Below, in pieces: positions 15,813 through 24,564 of a stretch of 33,546 nucleotides of DNA. Positions within the stretch are counted from its first letter, which is position 1, and every line of letters starts with the position of its first letter. The notes beneath the pieces are model-generated. The model was not told where the DNA came from. It worked only from the letters and a program-made list of their open reading frames with translations, and did no database searches. The DNA is from an uncultured Rhodoblastus sp. (GTDB lineage: Bacteria; Pseudomonadota; Alphaproteobacteria; Rhizobiales; Beijerinckiaceae), in assembly GCF_903903185.1 (NCBI RefSeq), contig NZ_CAIUXT010000237.1, positions 1 to 33,546 on the forward strand, written 5' to 3'. Made by a program: the position numbers and the translations under genes.

Positions 15813-16471
15813 CCCTGTCCCCAGATGAAATCATCCAGCGCCGCGTCGCCCTCGAACTGCATGAAGGCACCCTGGTCAATCTCGGCATCGGCCTGCCGAC
15901 CGGCGTCTCCAAATATATCGCGCCAAGCCTCGGCATTCTCTTTCAGTCGGAAAACGGCATCGTCGGCATGGATTCGCGTCCGCCGGAAGGCATGGAGGAC
16001 GAGGAACTCACCGACGCCGGCGGCGGCTATATTTCGGCGGTGCCCGGCGCCGCGACGGTCGACAGCACCATGTCCTTCGGACTGATTCGCGGCGGCCATC
16101 TTGACGCCACCGTGCTCGGCGGGTTGCAGGTCGACGAAAAGGGCCATCTCGCCAATTGGGTCGTGCCGGGCAAGATGGTCCCGGGCATGGGCGGCGCGAT
16201 GGATCTCGTCAGCGGCGCGCGCCGCGTGCTCGTCGCCATGCAGCACACCGCGAGAGGCAATCCGAAAATCGTCCCCGAATGCACCTTGCCGCTGACCGCG
16301 ACGCGCCGCGTCACCCTGATCATCACCGATCTGGCGGTGATCGAACCGACCGACGCCGGCCTCGTGCTGCTTGAACGCGCGCCCGGCGTCGAGGTCGCGG
16401 AAATCGTCGCCGCCACCAGCGCCCGTCTCATCATCGCCGAGGTCGTGCCGGAAATGGCGTTCGGAGGCTGA
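15809..16471 (+). CDS. atoA: Acetate/acetoacetate CoA-transferase subunit beta
   Basis: Beta subunit partner of the preceding gene, 220 residues. The catalytic glutamate, which carries the covalent CoA thioester, is Glu48 in FQSENGIVGM. Other family blocks are LVNLGIGLPTGVSKYI, GGGYISAVPGAATVDSTMSFGLIRGGHLDATVLGG, NWVVPGKMVPGMGGAMDLV and ITDLAVIEPTDAGLVLLE. Start and stop overlap with atoD (ATGA) implies translational coupling and equal stoichiometry. The residues seen fit acetyl/acetoacetyl- or succinyl-type transferases; the exact acid pair cannot be told from sequence alone. Confidence 0.93.
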   Translation: MTLSPDEIIQRRVALELHEGTLVNLGIGLPTGVSKYIAPSLGILFQSENGIVGMDSRPPEGMEDEELTDAGGGYISAVPGAATVDSTMSFGLIRGGHLDATVLGGLQVDEKGHLANWVVPGKMVPGMGGAMDLVSGARRVLVAMQHTARGNPKIVPECTLPLTATRRVTLIITDLAVIEPTDAGLVLLERAPGVEVAEIVAATSARLIIAEVVPEMAFGG

Positions 16472-16628
16472 CGGCCCGGGCAAAGACCGTTCGAGCGCCG
16501 CGTTCCGCGCCGTCTGACCGGCGGGCTGTTTGCTTTGCAAGGGCGCGCGCCGAGACGGGGCCGATGGGTTTTCACTCCCGAGGGCTGTTATAAGTGCTGG
16601 GCGAATTTCTCGCGCCATCGGGCAAGCC

Positions 16629-17876
16629 ATGAATCTGCTGCATGGAATTTTCGGCATGGCCTGCCTCATGGCGCTGGCCTATGCGCTGAGCGAGGATCGC
16701 CGGGCCATACCACGCCGCGTCGTAGCCGCCGGCGTGGCGCTGCAAGTCGCGCTGGCGGTCCTGCTGCTCAAATTCCCGCCGGCCCGCGCCATCATGACGA
16801 CGCTCGCCGGCGCGGTCGGCGCGCTCGACCGCGCCACCGAGGCCGGAACCTCCTTCGTCTTCGGCTATCTCGGCGGCGCCGCCCTGCCCTTCGAGCCCAA
16901 TGGCCAGGGCTCGACGCTGGTGCTCGCCTTTCATGTCTTTCCGCTGATTCTCGTCATCTGCGCCCTCGCCTCGCTGCTGTTCCACTGGGGCGTGATGCAG
17001 AAAATCGTCGGCGCAATGGCCTATGTGCTGCGCCGAACCGTCGGCGTCGGCGGCGCGCTGGGCACGGGCGCGGCGGTCAATTTCTTCGTCGGCATGGTCG
17101 AGGCGCCGATCCTGATTCGCCCCTGGCTGGCGACTATGCCGCGCGGCGAACTCTTCGCTTTGATGAGCGCAGGCATGGCCGGGATTTCCGGCACGGTGAT
17201 GGTGATCTACGGCCGCATCCTGGCGCCCGTCCTGCCCGAAGCCTTCGGTCATATCCTGACGGCCGCGCTGATTTCGGCCCCCGCCGCAATCGCCGTGGCG
17301 GCGATCATGACGCCCTTTGCCGCCAATCCCGGGGCCGAGGGCGCCATCGTCATCAAGGACCCGCCGCACAATGCGCTGGAAGCCATTTCGCGCGGCACGA
17401 CCGACGGCGTGGTGATTCTCGCCCATATTCTCGCCCATCTGATCGTGCTGCTGGCGCTGGTGGCGCTGGTCAATGGCGCGCTCGCCGCCCTGCCCGACCT
17501 GTTCGGCGCGCCGCTGACCCTCCAGCGCCTGTTCGCCTTTGCGTTCCGCCCGCTGGCCTTTGCGATCGGCGTCGATGGTCCCGATCTCGACACAGCCGCG
17601 CGGCTGCTCGGCGCGAAAACGACGCTCAATGAATTCATCGCCTATCTCGATCTGGCCAACCTGCCCGAAGGCGCGATCAGCGCGCGCTCGAAGCTGATTC
17701 TGATTTACGCCCTGTGCGGCTTCGCCAATTTCGGTTCGGTCGGCGTGCTGGTCGGGGGCGTCTGCGCCATGGCGCCGGAACGCAAACACGACGTCGCGGC
17801 GCTCGGCTTGCGGGCGATGGTTTGCGGAACCATCGCCTCGCTGATGGGCGGCGCCTTGATCGGCGCATTGAATTGA
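16629..17876 (+). CDS. Concentrative nucleoside transporter (CNT/NupC family)
   Basis: Inner-membrane symporter of 415 residues that takes up nucleosides with H+ or Na+. The CNT layout is visible: an N-terminal helical part, then FVFGYLGGAALPF...NGQGSTLVLAFHVFPLILVICALASLLFHWGVMQ, ALGTGAAVNFFVGMVEAPILIRPWL (the conserved EAPxLIRP motif), LMSAGMAGISGTVMVIYG, and the C-terminal LLGAKTTLNEFIAYLDL and ALCGFANFGSVGVLVGG. I chose the ATG at 16629, since the in-frame stretch back to 16530 reads as non-membrane leader. It lies 157 bases after atoA on the same strand; co-transcription is possible but unproven. Nucleoside specificity cannot be read from sequence. Confidence 0.9.
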   Translation: MNLLHGIFGMACLMALAYALSEDRRAIPRRVVAAGVALQVALAVLLLKFPPARAIMTTLAGAVGALDRATEAGTSFVFGYLGGAALPFEPNGQGSTLVLAFHVFPLILVICALASLLFHWGVMQKIVGAMAYVLRRTVGVGGALGTGAAVNFFVGMVEAPILIRPWLATMPRGELFALMSAGMAGISGTVMVIYGRILAPVLPEAFGHILTAALISAPAAIAVAAIMTPFAANPGAEGAIVIKDPPHNALEAISRGTTDGVVILAHILAHLIVLLALVALVNGALAALPDLFGAPLTLQRLFAFAFRPLAFAIGVDGPDLDTAARLLGAKTTLNEFIAYLDLANLPEGAISARSKLILIYALCGFANFGSVGVLVGGVCAMAPERKHDVAALGLRAMVCGTIASLMGGALIGALN

Positions 17877-17929
17877 CCGGGCGAAAAAGCCGCCGGAATC
17901 CGCAGCGCGACGCCCGACCGCAAAGTTTA

Positions 17930-17980
17930 TTGTGCAGTGCAGCATTTTGGTTGACAGGAGCGATGCGTCTCGCCTAAAAG
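17930..17980 (+). promoter_or_regulatory. Phasin promoter with candidate PhaR site
   Basis: A perfect -35 box TTGACA (17951-17956) and TAAAAG (17975-17980) are 18 bases apart. Just upstream, TTGTGCAGTGCAGCA (17930-17944) has the repeated TGC/GCA character of sites bound by the PHA-sensing repressor PhaR in alphaproteobacteria. The boxes are visible; the PhaR link is inference from memory of the motif. Confidence 0.55.
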
Positions 17981-18060
17981 GAGGGCACGGGGCTGACTGT
18001 AAGGGTGGTTCCTGCAACGGCCGCCGCCGACCGGCGGAAGGCGATCCAAAGGAAACGACG

Positions 18061-18396
18061 ATGTCCGACAAAATCGAACAGATCCAGAATTTCGGCAAAG
18101 AGCAAATCGAAGCGGTCCAGACCGCCACCAGCGAATTCGCCAAGGGCCTTCAGGCCATCGCCGCCGAGGCGAGCGAATATTCGAAGAAGACCATCGAGAA
18201 CAGCTCGGCTTTTGTCGCCAAGCTCAGCGCCGCGAAGCAGATCGACGAGGCCCTCAAGCTGCAGGCTGAATTCGCCAAGACCAGCTACGAAGATTTCATC
18301 GCCCAATCGACCAAGATCGGCGAACTCTACACCAATTTCGCCAAGCAGGCTTTCAAGCCGGTCGAAGCGGTGATCGCCAAGGTTCAGGGCAAGTAA
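18061..18396 (+). CDS. Phasin family protein (PHA granule-associated)
   Basis: Small amphipathic helical protein of 111 residues that coats polyhydroxyalkanoate granules. The ATG at 18061 has an AAAGGAAA ribosome-binding site. The sequence is almost wholly helix-forming (KEQIEAVQTATSEFAKGLQAI, SAAKQIDEALKLQAEFAKTSYEDFIAQSTKIGELY) and ends FKPVEAVIAKVQGK, the Phasin_2 pattern common in Hyphomicrobiales. There is no signal peptide. It has its own promoter (17951-17980) and a terminator at 18430-18456. With atoDA upstream this points to a cell that stores polyhydroxybutyrate. Some proteins of this family have other roles, so granule binding is inferred. Confidence 0.9.
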   Translation: MSDKIEQIQNFGKEQIEAVQTATSEFAKGLQAIAAEASEYSKKTIENSSAFVAKLSAAKQIDEALKLQAEFAKTSYEDFIAQSTKIGELYTNFAKQAFKPVEAVIAKVQGK

Positions 18397-18419
18397 TTTT
18401 CGTCTGTCGCTTTCGTGCG

Positions 18420-18460
18420 GAAAAAATCAGGGTCCAGCCAATCATTGGCCGGGCCCTTTC
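18420..18460. terminator. Bidirectional terminator between phasin and metY
   Basis: An imperfect 12-pair stem (18430-18441 with 18445-18456, one A-C mismatch and one G-T pair) closes a three-base loop. TTTCTTTCT follows on the + strand. An A run at 18420-18426 gives a T run on the - strand. It lies between convergent genes and can serve both. Confidence 0.75.
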
Positions 18461-18493
18461 TTTCTCGTGGTTTCTTGGCGGATTTTCTAAAGA

Positions 18494-19792
18494 TCAATCG
18501 GCGGCGGCCTGCAAAGCCTGGTCGAGATCGGCGAGAATATCGTCGATATGCTCGATCCCGACCGACAGGCGGACATAGCCGGGCGAGACGCCGGTAGCTG
18601 TCTGCGCCTCTTCCGCCAGTTGCGAATGGGTGGTCGAGGACGGATGGATGGCGAGGCTGCGCGCGTCGCCGATATTGGCGACGTGATAGAACAGCGCCAG
18701 CGCGTCGATGAATTTGCGCCCCGCCGCCGAACTGCCGGCCAGTTCGAAACCGACCAGCCCGCCATAGCCGCCCTTGAGATATTTGTCGGCCCGCGCCCGA
18801 GTCTCGCCGCTCTGCTGCGAGGGGTGGATCACCTTGATCACCTCCGGCCTTTTCGCCAGCCATTGCGCGACGGCGGAGGCGTTCTGGCTGTGGCGCTCGA
18901 TGCGCAGGGGCAGCGTCTCAAGGCCCTGCAAGGTGAGGAAGGCGTTGAACGGCGAAAGCGCCGCGCCGAGATCGCGCAACAGCGTCGTGCGCGCCTTGAT
19001 GATGAAGGCGACCGGACCGATTCCCTTCACCGCCTGTGTCCATACCGCGCCGTGATAGCTCGGATCGGGCGTATTGAGCGCAGGCTGGCGCTCCGGAAAT
19101 TGTTCCCAGTCGAAATTGCCGCCATCGACAATCGCGCCGCCGATCGACGTCCCGTGTCCGCCGATGTATTTGGTGGTCGAATAGACGACGATGGCCGCGC
19201 CGTGATCGAGCGGCCGCGTCAAAATCGGCGCGGCGGTATTGTCGACGATGAGCGGAATGCCGAATTCGCGGCCGATGGCGGCGACTTCGGCGATCGGGAA
19301 CACCGCGAGCTTCGGATTGGGCAGGGTTTCCGCATAAAAGGCGCGCGTGCGCGCATCGATGGCCCGGCGAAAGTTTTCCGGGTCGGCCGGATCGACGAAG
19401 CGGACTTCTATGCCCTGGTCCTTGAGCGTATTGGCGAACAGGTTCCAGGTGCCGCCATAAAGATCGGTCGAGGAGACGATATTGTCGCCGACGCGGGCGA
19501 GGTTTTGCACCGCGAAGGCCGAAGCCGCTTGCCCGGAAGCAACCGCCAGGGTCGCGGCGCCGCCTTCGAGCGCGGTCAGCCGCTGCTCCAGAATGTCGGT
19601 CGTCGGGTTGCCGAGGCGGGTGTAGATATTGCCCAGTTCCCTGAGCCCGAACAGATTGGCGGCGTGTTCGGTGTCGCGGAACTGGTAGCTGGTGGTCTGG
19701 TAGATCGGCGGCGCCACCGATCCGGTCGCGGGGTCGGCGCGCCAACCGGCGTGCAGGACGATGGTTTCGGGATTTTTCGACTGGTTGGACAT
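18494..19792 (-). CDS. metY: O-acetylhomoserine sulfhydrylase (aminocarboxypropyltransferase)
   Basis: PLP enzyme that makes homocysteine from O-acetylhomoserine and sulfide (methionine biosynthesis by direct sulfhydrylation), cytoplasmic, 432 residues. Family blocks are ETIVLHAGWRADPATGSVAPPIYQTTSY, YTRLGNPTTDILEQRLTALEGG, ASGQAASAFA, VDNTAAPILTRPLDHGAAIVVYSTTKYIGGHG (PLP Lys208) and the C-terminal SLAIHPSSTTHSQL. The long insert after the PLP lysine, with PDPSYHGAVW, points to the OAH-type enzyme rather than cystathionine gamma-synthase. I chose the ATG at 19792 because GGGGAA lies about eight bases upstream; an alternative at 19813 adds seven residues. A leader of up to about 215 bases and an AT-rich inverted repeat lie upstream. 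Confidence 0.93.
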   Translation of the reverse strand: MSNQSKNPETIVLHAGWRADPATGSVAPPIYQTTSYQFRDTEHAANLFGLRELGNIYTRLGNPTTDILEQRLTALEGGAATLAVASGQAASAFAVQNLARVGDNIVSSTDLYGGTWNLFANTLKDQGIEVRFVDPADPENFRRAIDARTRAFYAETLPNPKLAVFPIAEVAAIGREFGIPLIVDNTAAPILTRPLDHGAAIVVYSTTKYIGGHGTSIGGAIVDGGNFDWEQFPERQPALNTPDPSYHGAVWTQAVKGIGPVAFIIKARTTLLRDLGAALSPFNAFLTLQGLETLPLRIERHSQNASAVAQWLAKRPEVIKVIHPSQQSGETRARADKYLKGGYGGLVGFELAGSSAAGRKFIDALALFYHVANIGDARSLAIHPSSTTHSQLAEEAQTATGVSPGYVRLSVGIEHIDDILADLDQALQAAAD

Positions 19793-20198
19793 CTGGTTGT
19801 TCCCCGGCGTCATTCTTGACAGGTTTCGGCGGCGCGGCGCCCGAGCCTCGCTCCGAATCGTTCGGATCGGGCTCCGGCGGTGGTTTCACGTTTGTTTTCG
19901 CCTGCGGCGCGTCAGGCAAACTGGTTTTAGCAGGATTTTGGCCAAAAACCGGCAATCCCTTTTCGAAACGCCCGCCTGGCCGCGCTGACCGCCGCCGGCA
20001 GACGATAAATAGTTTACTATTTTAGTCAACTATTCCACGCTGCCGCGCCAGCGACTTGCGATGGCCGTAAACGCGTCTAGATTGGATTGTATCCATCCTG
20101 GCCCATTCGACCCGAAGGCGGAACAAGATGCCGAAAACTCCGATTGTTCGACACCGCACCCGGCCTGAAGCGGATTCGCCCGAGGGACAAGGAAAGAC
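19793..20198. promoter_or_regulatory. Divergent region between metY and the trypsin-like gene
   Basis: This 406-base gap has no convincing gene. It contains an AT-rich palindromic operator candidate at 20007-20033 and a GC-rich possible leader of metY (19793-20006). A 25-codon frame, ATG at 20128 to TGA at 20205, lies upstream of and overlaps the protease start. I looked for a SAM-II-type riboswitch ahead of metY and could not recognise one. Confidence 0.45.
20007..20033. promoter_or_regulatory. AT-rich inverted-repeat operator candidate
   Basis: AAATAGT (20007-20013) and ACTATTT (20016-20022) form a perfect inverted repeat around TT. A related half-site, AGTCAACTATT (20023-20033), follows directly. 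It is an isolated low-GC island between divergent genes, as expected of a regulator binding site. The regulator is unknown; a sulfur-metabolism repressor acting on metY would fit the context. Confidence 0.5.
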
Positions 20199-21074
20199 GT
20201 GGTGAAGCGACAATTGGGCGGCGGGACCCGGCCCGTCGGAACGACGCCCGCGCCGCGATGGCGGGACCGGCGGCGGCCCGGAACAGGCGCCGGCAGGATC
20301 CCGGCGCTTGCGCTTGCGCTCGTCCTTGCCTGCGGTCTTTTCGCCATTGACATCGACGGACGCGCGGCGTCCCAGGAAGCGCCCCAAGAGGCGCGCCAAG
20401 ACGCGCCGAAAGAATCGTCCAAAGCGGCGACCGAACAGGCCCCAGATCCGGGCCGTTCCGTCCTGACGCGATATGACCTTCCCTACCAGGCCTTCGCCGT
20501 CCATATTTTCAGGAAGCCGCGGCAGAGTTGGCCCGGCTTCGGCATTTATCTCGGCGATGGACTGGTCCTGACCGCCGCCCATGTGGTCGGACATCCCACC
20601 CAGGGCGACCCGAGCGTCGAGATCGCCGGTCAGACCCTCGAAGCCAAGATCGTCCGGGAAGGCGAATTCGAGTTGGTGGACCTGACCTTGCTGCGCATCG
20701 ATTCGAGCCAATTGCCGCCAAGCCTCGCGCTGCGCCTGATGCCCTTGTGCGCGGCGGCGCCGCGCGTCGGACAGCCGGTGGTGGTCGCAACCCCCGAAGC
20801 CCTCTCGACCTCGCATATATTGTCGCCGAAAGCCCTGCCGCCGGAGTTTCACTCAACCCGCTTCGACACGCTGATCGCCGATGTCGCAACCACCGGAAAT
20901 TCCGGATCCGGCGTTTTCGACCCGGCCAAAAATTGCCTGATGGGGATCATGAGCCGCAAATTACAGATCGCCGCCGGCGGCGCGCAGGAACCGGGCGGCA
21001 AGCCCAAGATGCTGGACCTCGCCAAATATTTCGTGCCGGCCCGCGAGATCGGACCGTTCATCGGTTCGAGATGA
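20199..21074 (+). CDS. Trypsin-like serine protease (S1 family), membrane-anchored or secreted
   Basis: Protein of 291 residues. The start is GTG at 20199 (or the adjacent GTG at 20202) behind AAGGAAAG. A basic N-terminus precedes one hydrophobic segment (about 34-50), giving either an anchor or a signal peptide. A Glu/Ala/Lys-rich linker (about 56-85) follows. The protease domain has all three catalytic residues: His128 in VLTAAHVV, Asp161 in VDLTLLRID and Ser235 in TGNSGSGVFD. The nucleophile motif is GNSGSG, the bacterial S1 form. There is no PDZ domain, so it is not a typical DegP. It is convergent with rfbA, 27 bases away. The substrate is unknown. Confidence 0.85.
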   Translation: MVKRQLGGGTRPVGTTPAPRWRDRRRPGTGAGRIPALALALVLACGLFAIDIDGRAASQEAPQEARQDAPKESSKAATEQAPDPGRSVLTRYDLPYQAFAVHIFRKPRQSWPGFGIYLGDGLVLTAAHVVGHPTQGDPSVEIAGQTLEAKIVREGEFELVDLTLLRIDSSQLPPSLALRLMPLCAAAPRVGQPVVVATPEALSTSHILSPKALPPEFHSTRFDTLIADVATTGNSGSGVFDPAKNCLMGIMSRKLQIAAGGAQEPGGKPKMLDLAKYFVPAREIGPFIGSR

Positions 21075-21101
21075 CGGCCACAGGATCGCTTGCGCGCGGC
21101 G

Positions 21102-21989
21102 CTATTCCAGCGCCGATGGAGCGCTTTCCTCGGCGATTTCCGTCAGATAGCGCCCATAGCCGCTTTTGCCGAGCGCCGTCGCCAGTTTCTGCAGTTGCGC
21201 GCGGTCGATGAAGCCATTGGCGAAAGCGATTTCTTCCGGACAGGCGATGCGCACGCCCTGGCGTTTTTCCAGCGCGCGCACGAAGGTCGCCGCATCGACG
21301 AGCGATTCCGGCGTCCCGGTGTCGAGCCAGGCGAAGCCCCGGCCGAGCGTTTCCACCGAAAGCAGGCCGCGGTCGAGATAGACGCGGTTGACGTCGGTGA
21401 TTTCCAACTCGCCGCGCGGCGAAGGTTTCAGTTTTCGCGCGATTTCCACCACTTCGGCGTCGTAGAAATAAAGTCCGGTGACGGCGAATTTCGACTTCGG
21501 CTTGACCGGCTTTTCCTCGATCGAGATCGCCTTGCCCGAGGCGTCGAACTGGACGACGCCATAGCGTTCCGGATCCTGCACGCGATAGGCGAAAACCGTC
21601 GCGCCGCTTTCGCGCGCCCGGGCGTGACGGCAAAGATCGACCAGGCCGTGGCCGTAGAAAATATTATCGCCCAGCACCAGCGCCGAAGGCTGGTCGCCGA
21701 CGAAATCCGCGCCGAGAATATAGGCCTGCGCCAGACCGTCCGGCCTCGGCTGCACGATGTAGGACAGTTCGAGGCCCCATTGGCTCCCGTCGCCGAGAAG
21801 CTCCTTGAACATCGGCAGGTCGCGCGGCGTCGAAATGATCAGGATTTCGCGAATTCCCGCCAGCATCAGCACGCTGAGCGGATAATAGATCATCGGCTTG
21901 TCATAGACCGGCAAGATCTGTTTCGACACCGACAGCGTCATCGGATGCAGGCGGGTGCCGCTTCCGCCGGCCAGAATAATGCCTTTCAT
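21102..21989 (-). CDS. rfbA: Glucose-1-phosphate thymidylyltransferase
   Basis: Makes dTDP-glucose from dTTP and glucose 1-phosphate, the first step of dTDP-L-rhamnose synthesis, in the cytoplasm. It has 295 residues, the usual family length. The nucleotidyltransferase signature [16 protein letters not shown] stands at the N-terminus, with [35 protein letters not shown] and the sugar-binding [10 protein letters not shown] and [14 protein letters not shown] chose the ATG at 21989 because it overlaps the rfbD stop (ATGA) and has AGGGAGA seven bases upstream; an ATG two codons earlier is possible. It is the last gene of the rhamnose operon. Confidence 0.96.
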   Translation of the reverse strand: MKGIILAGGSGTRLHPMTLSVSKQILPVYDKPMIYYPLSVLMLAGIREILIISTPRDLPMFKELLGDGSQWGLELSYIVQPRPDGLAQAYILGADFVGDQPSALVLGDNIFYGHGLVDLCRHARARESGATVFAYRVQDPERYGVVQFDASGKAISIEEKPVKPKSKFAVTGLYFYDAEVVEIARKLKPSPRGELEITDVNRVYLDRGLLSVETLGRGFAWLDTGTPESLVDAATFVRALEKRQGVRIACPEEIAFANGFIDRAQLQKLATALGKSGYGRYLTEIAEESAPSALE

Positions 21990-22882
21990 TGCCATTCTCC
22001 CTGGGCGGCGAGTCGCTCGATGGTTTGCGCCAGCGCGTCCCGCCAGTCGGGCAAGGTCACGCCATGGATCGCGGCGAGCTTGCCGCCGTCGAGGCAGGAC
22101 CAGGCGGGACGGCGCGCCGGCGTCGGATATTCGGAAGTTGGAATAGCTGTCACCCGCGCGCCAGGGCCGCCGCGCAAAGCCGACTGGCGGAAGATTTCGG
22201 CGGCGAAATCCGCCCAGCTGATCGGCCCCCCCTTCGCCGTCATATGAAATATGCCGCGAAGCCGCGCCGCGTCGCGCCGGGCGACGAGATGGCGCGCCAC
22301 CGATTCGATGGCCGCCGCTATGTCGAGGGCGGAGGTCGGGGTTCCGAACTGGTCGCCCACCACTTTCAATTCGTCGCGCGCAGCGGCGAGGCGCAGCATG
22401 GTGCGCACGAAATTCGCGCCGAAGGGCGCATAGACCCACGCGGTGCGCAAGATGACATGATCGGGCGCGGCCGCCGCCACGGCCTGCTCGCCGGCGAGCT
22501 TGCTCGCGCCATAGACGCCGATCGGCCCGGTCGGGTCGGTTTCGCGCAGGGGCCTGTCGCCCGAACCGTCGAAGACGTAATCGGTGGATATCTGGACGAC
22601 TGGAACATTCAGGCGTCTCGCCGCCGCCGCGACGGCGCCGGCGCCGGCGCCATTGACGGCGAAAGCCGTTTCGCGCTCGCTTTCCGCCTTGTCCACGGCG
22701 GTATAGGCGGCCGCATTGACGATGGCGTCCGGCGCATGGCGCGAAAACAGCGCGGCGAGATCGCCGGGATGTTCGAGATCGAGTTCCGGACGGCCAAGGG
22801 CGACGATTTCGAGTTCGGGCCCCGCCCGCTCGATGAGCGCGCGCACGACCTGCCCCTGCGACCCGGTGACGACAAGGCGCAT
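21986..22882 (-). CDS. rfbD: dTDP-4-dehydrorhamnose reductase
   Basis: Last step of dTDP-L-rhamnose synthesis, an NAD(P)H-dependent reduction of dTDP-4-keto-L-rhamnose. It has 298 residues from the ATG at 22882. The Rossmann start reads [16 protein letters not shown]. It continues with [36 protein letters not shown] (the YxxxK catalytic pair) and [14 protein letters not shown], and ends with a Pro-rich [13 protein letters not shown] segment typical of RmlD. It starts five bases after the rfbB stop and overlaps rfbA by four bases. Confidence 0.95.
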   Translation of the reverse strand: MRLVVTGSQGQVVRALIERAGPELEIVALGRPELDLEHPGDLAALFSRHAPDAIVNAAAYTAVDKAESERETAFAVNGAGAGAVAAAARRLNVPVVQISTDYVFDGSGDRPLRETDPTGPIGVYGASKLAGEQAVAAAAPDHVILRTAWVYAPFGANFVRTMLRLAAARDELKVVGDQFGTPTSALDIAAAIESVARHLVARRDAARLRGIFHMTAKGGPISWADFAAEIFRQSALRGGPGARVTAIPTSEYPTPARRPAWSCLDGGKLAAIHGVTLPDWRDALAQTIERLAAQGEWQ

Positions 22883-22887
22883 GATGT

Positions 22888-23955
22888 TCAGCCTCCCGCC
22901 GGCGGTTCGGTCAGAACGCCGAGGCGCTCGCCGGAATAGACCTTGTCGCGCAAAGGCCGCCACCACCATTCATTGTCGAGATACCAGCGCACGGTCTTGA
23001 CGATGCCGGTGTCGAAGGTTTCCTGGGCCTTCCAGCCCAGTTCGGTTTCGAGCTTGGTCGCGTCGATGGCGTAGCGCTGGTCATGGCCGGGACGATCGGT
23101 CACATAGCGGATCAGTTCCTCATGCGGCCTTGCCGCCGGCGCCAATTCGTCGAGCAACGTGCAGATTCGGCGGACGATGTCGATATTGGTCCGCTCGTTG
23201 CGCCCGCCGACATTGTATTTTTCGCCAAGCCGCCCCTTGCTGACGATCAGGTGCAGCGCCCGCGCGTGATCCTCGACATAGAGCCAGTCGCGGATATTGG
23301 AGCCGGCGCCATAGACCGGCAGTTCGCGCCCGTGCAATCCGTTGAGGATCACCAGTGGAATGAGTTTTTCCGGGAAATGATAGGGCCCGTAATTATTCGA
23401 ACAATTGGAGACCACCACCGGCAGGCCGAAGGTGCGGCCCCAGGCCAGGGCAAGATGATCCGCGCCGGCCTTGGAGGCCGAATAGGGCGAGGAAGGATCG
23501 TAGGGCGTGGTTTCCTCGAACAGGCCCTCGTCGCCGAGCGATCCATAGACTTCGTCGGTGGAGACATGCAGGAAGCGGAAGGCTTCCCTGGCCTTCGCGT
23601 CGAGCTTGCCGTGATAGGCGCGGGCCGCCTCGAGCAACACGAAAGTGCCGACCAGATTGGTCTGAATGAAATCGGCGGCGCCGGTGATCGAGCGATCGAC
23701 ATGGCTCTCGGCGGCAAGATGCATGACGGCGTCCGGCTTGAAGCCGGCGAAGGCCGCGTCCATGGCGGCGCGGTCGCAAATATCCGCCTGGACGAACCGA
23801 TAGAGCGGGCTGTCGGCGACGAGCCGGAGCGAGGAGAGATGGCCGGCATAGGTCAGCTTGTCGACGACCAGCACCTGCGCTCCAACCTCGCCGATCAGGT
23901 GGCGAACCAGCGCCGAACCGATAAATCCGGCCCCGCCGGTCACAAGAATGCGCAT
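22888..23955 (-). CDS. rfbB: dTDP-glucose 4,6-dehydratase
   Basis: NAD-dependent dehydratase converting dTDP-glucose to dTDP-4-keto-6-deoxyglucose, 355 residues. Short-chain dehydrogenase features are visible: [16 protein letters not shown] at the N-terminus, [12 protein letters not shown], the STDEVYG active-site segment with the Asp-Glu pair, [10 protein letters not shown] with catalytic Tyr and Lys, and the family blocks [15 protein letters not shown] and [12 protein letters not shown]. The second gene of the rhamnose operon, it follows rfbC by 27 bases and precedes rfbD by five. Confidence 0.96.
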   Translation of the reverse strand: MRILVTGGAGFIGSALVRHLIGEVGAQVLVVDKLTYAGHLSSLRLVADSPLYRFVQADICDRAAMDAAFAGFKPDAVMHLAAESHVDRSITGAADFIQTNLVGTFVLLEAARAYHGKLDAKAREAFRFLHVSTDEVYGSLGDEGLFEETTPYDPSSPYSASKAGADHLALAWGRTFGLPVVVSNCSNNYGPYHFPEKLIPLVILNGLHGRELPVYGAGSNIRDWLYVEDHARALHLIVSKGRLGEKYNVGGRNERTNIDIVRRICTLLDELAPAARPHEELIRYVTDRPGHDQRYAIDATKLETELGWKAQETFDTGIVKTVRWYLDNEWWWRPLRDKVYSGERLGVLTEPPAGG

Positions 23956-23982
23956 GGGAAATCCCTTGAAATTCGCGTTGAC

Positions 23983-24564
23983 TCAAAGCTCCAGAGGCTG
24001 CAGCGGATGGCCGTCATAATCGAACGGACTGACGAAGTCCTTCAGGAACTGCGCTTTTTCATCCTTGGGCGACAAGGTCGGCGCGACGCCCTCGGGCAAG
24101 GGCCAATCAATGCCGATGGCGGGGTCGTTCCAGCGCACGCCGCCATCATGGGCCGGGGCATAGAGGCTGGAGCATTTATAGGTCACCTGCACGTCGGGCG
24201 TCAGGGTGACGAAACCATGGGCGAAACCGATCGGGATGAACAATTGCAGGCCGTTTTCCGCCGAAAGCTCCGCGCCGACCCATTTTCCATAAGTCGGAGA
24301 ATCACGCCTGATATCGACCGCCACGTCGTAGATCGAGCCGGCGATGCAGCGCACCAGCTTGTCCTGCCCGCAAGGCGGCGTCTGATAGTGCAGTCCGCGC
24401 AAAGTGCCCACCGGGCGCGACAGCGAATGATTGTCCTGGACGAAACGCACGGGGATCCCCAAGGCTTCGAAGGCTTTCTCGCTATAGACCTCGGTGAACC
24501 AGCCGCGCTCATCGCCGAAGCGTTTGGGATGAACGAGGCGAACAGGAGAAGAAGCCGCCGCCAT
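23983..24564 (-). CDS. rfbC: dTDP-4-dehydrorhamnose 3,5-epimerase
   Basis: Cupin-fold epimerase that inverts C3 and C5 of dTDP-4-keto-6-deoxyglucose, 193 residues from the ATG at 24564 with a GGAAGGA ribosome-binding site. Family blocks are RLVHPKRFGDERGWFTEVYSEKAF, FVQDNHSLSRPVGTLRGLHYQTPP (catalytic His in GLHYQ), KLVRCIAGSIYDVAVDIRRDSPTYG, LFIPIGFAHGF (second His) and VRWNDPAIGIDWPL. It is the first gene of the rfbC-rfbB-rfbD-rfbA operon. A 78-base in-frame upstream extension was rejected because it lacks family similarity. The operon supplies L-rhamnose for LPS or exopolysaccharide; no glycosyltransferase is in the window. Confidence 0.95.
   Translation of the reverse strand: MAAASSPVRLVHPKRFGDERGWFTEVYSEKAFEALGIPVRFVQDNHSLSRPVGTLRGLHYQTPPCGQDKLVRCIAGSIYDVAVDIRRDSPTYGKWVGAELSAENGLQLFIPIGFAHGFVTLTPDVQVTYKCSSLYAPAHDGGVRWNDPAIGIDWPLPEGVAPTLSPKDEKAQFLKDFVSPFDYDGHPLQPLEL

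Noticed and set aside
16572..18143. - strand open frame of 523 codons
   Set aside because: Antisense to the nucleoside transporter and running into the phasin gene; low-complexity Arg/Asp/Gln composition.
18548..19819. + strand open frame of 423 codons opposite metY
   Set aside because: metY on the - strand carries all PLP-enzyme motifs; this frame is the complementary shadow.
19793..20006. SAM-II riboswitch upstream of metY
   Set aside because: The position is right, but I could not find the conserved pseudoknot core by eye, so it is not annotated.
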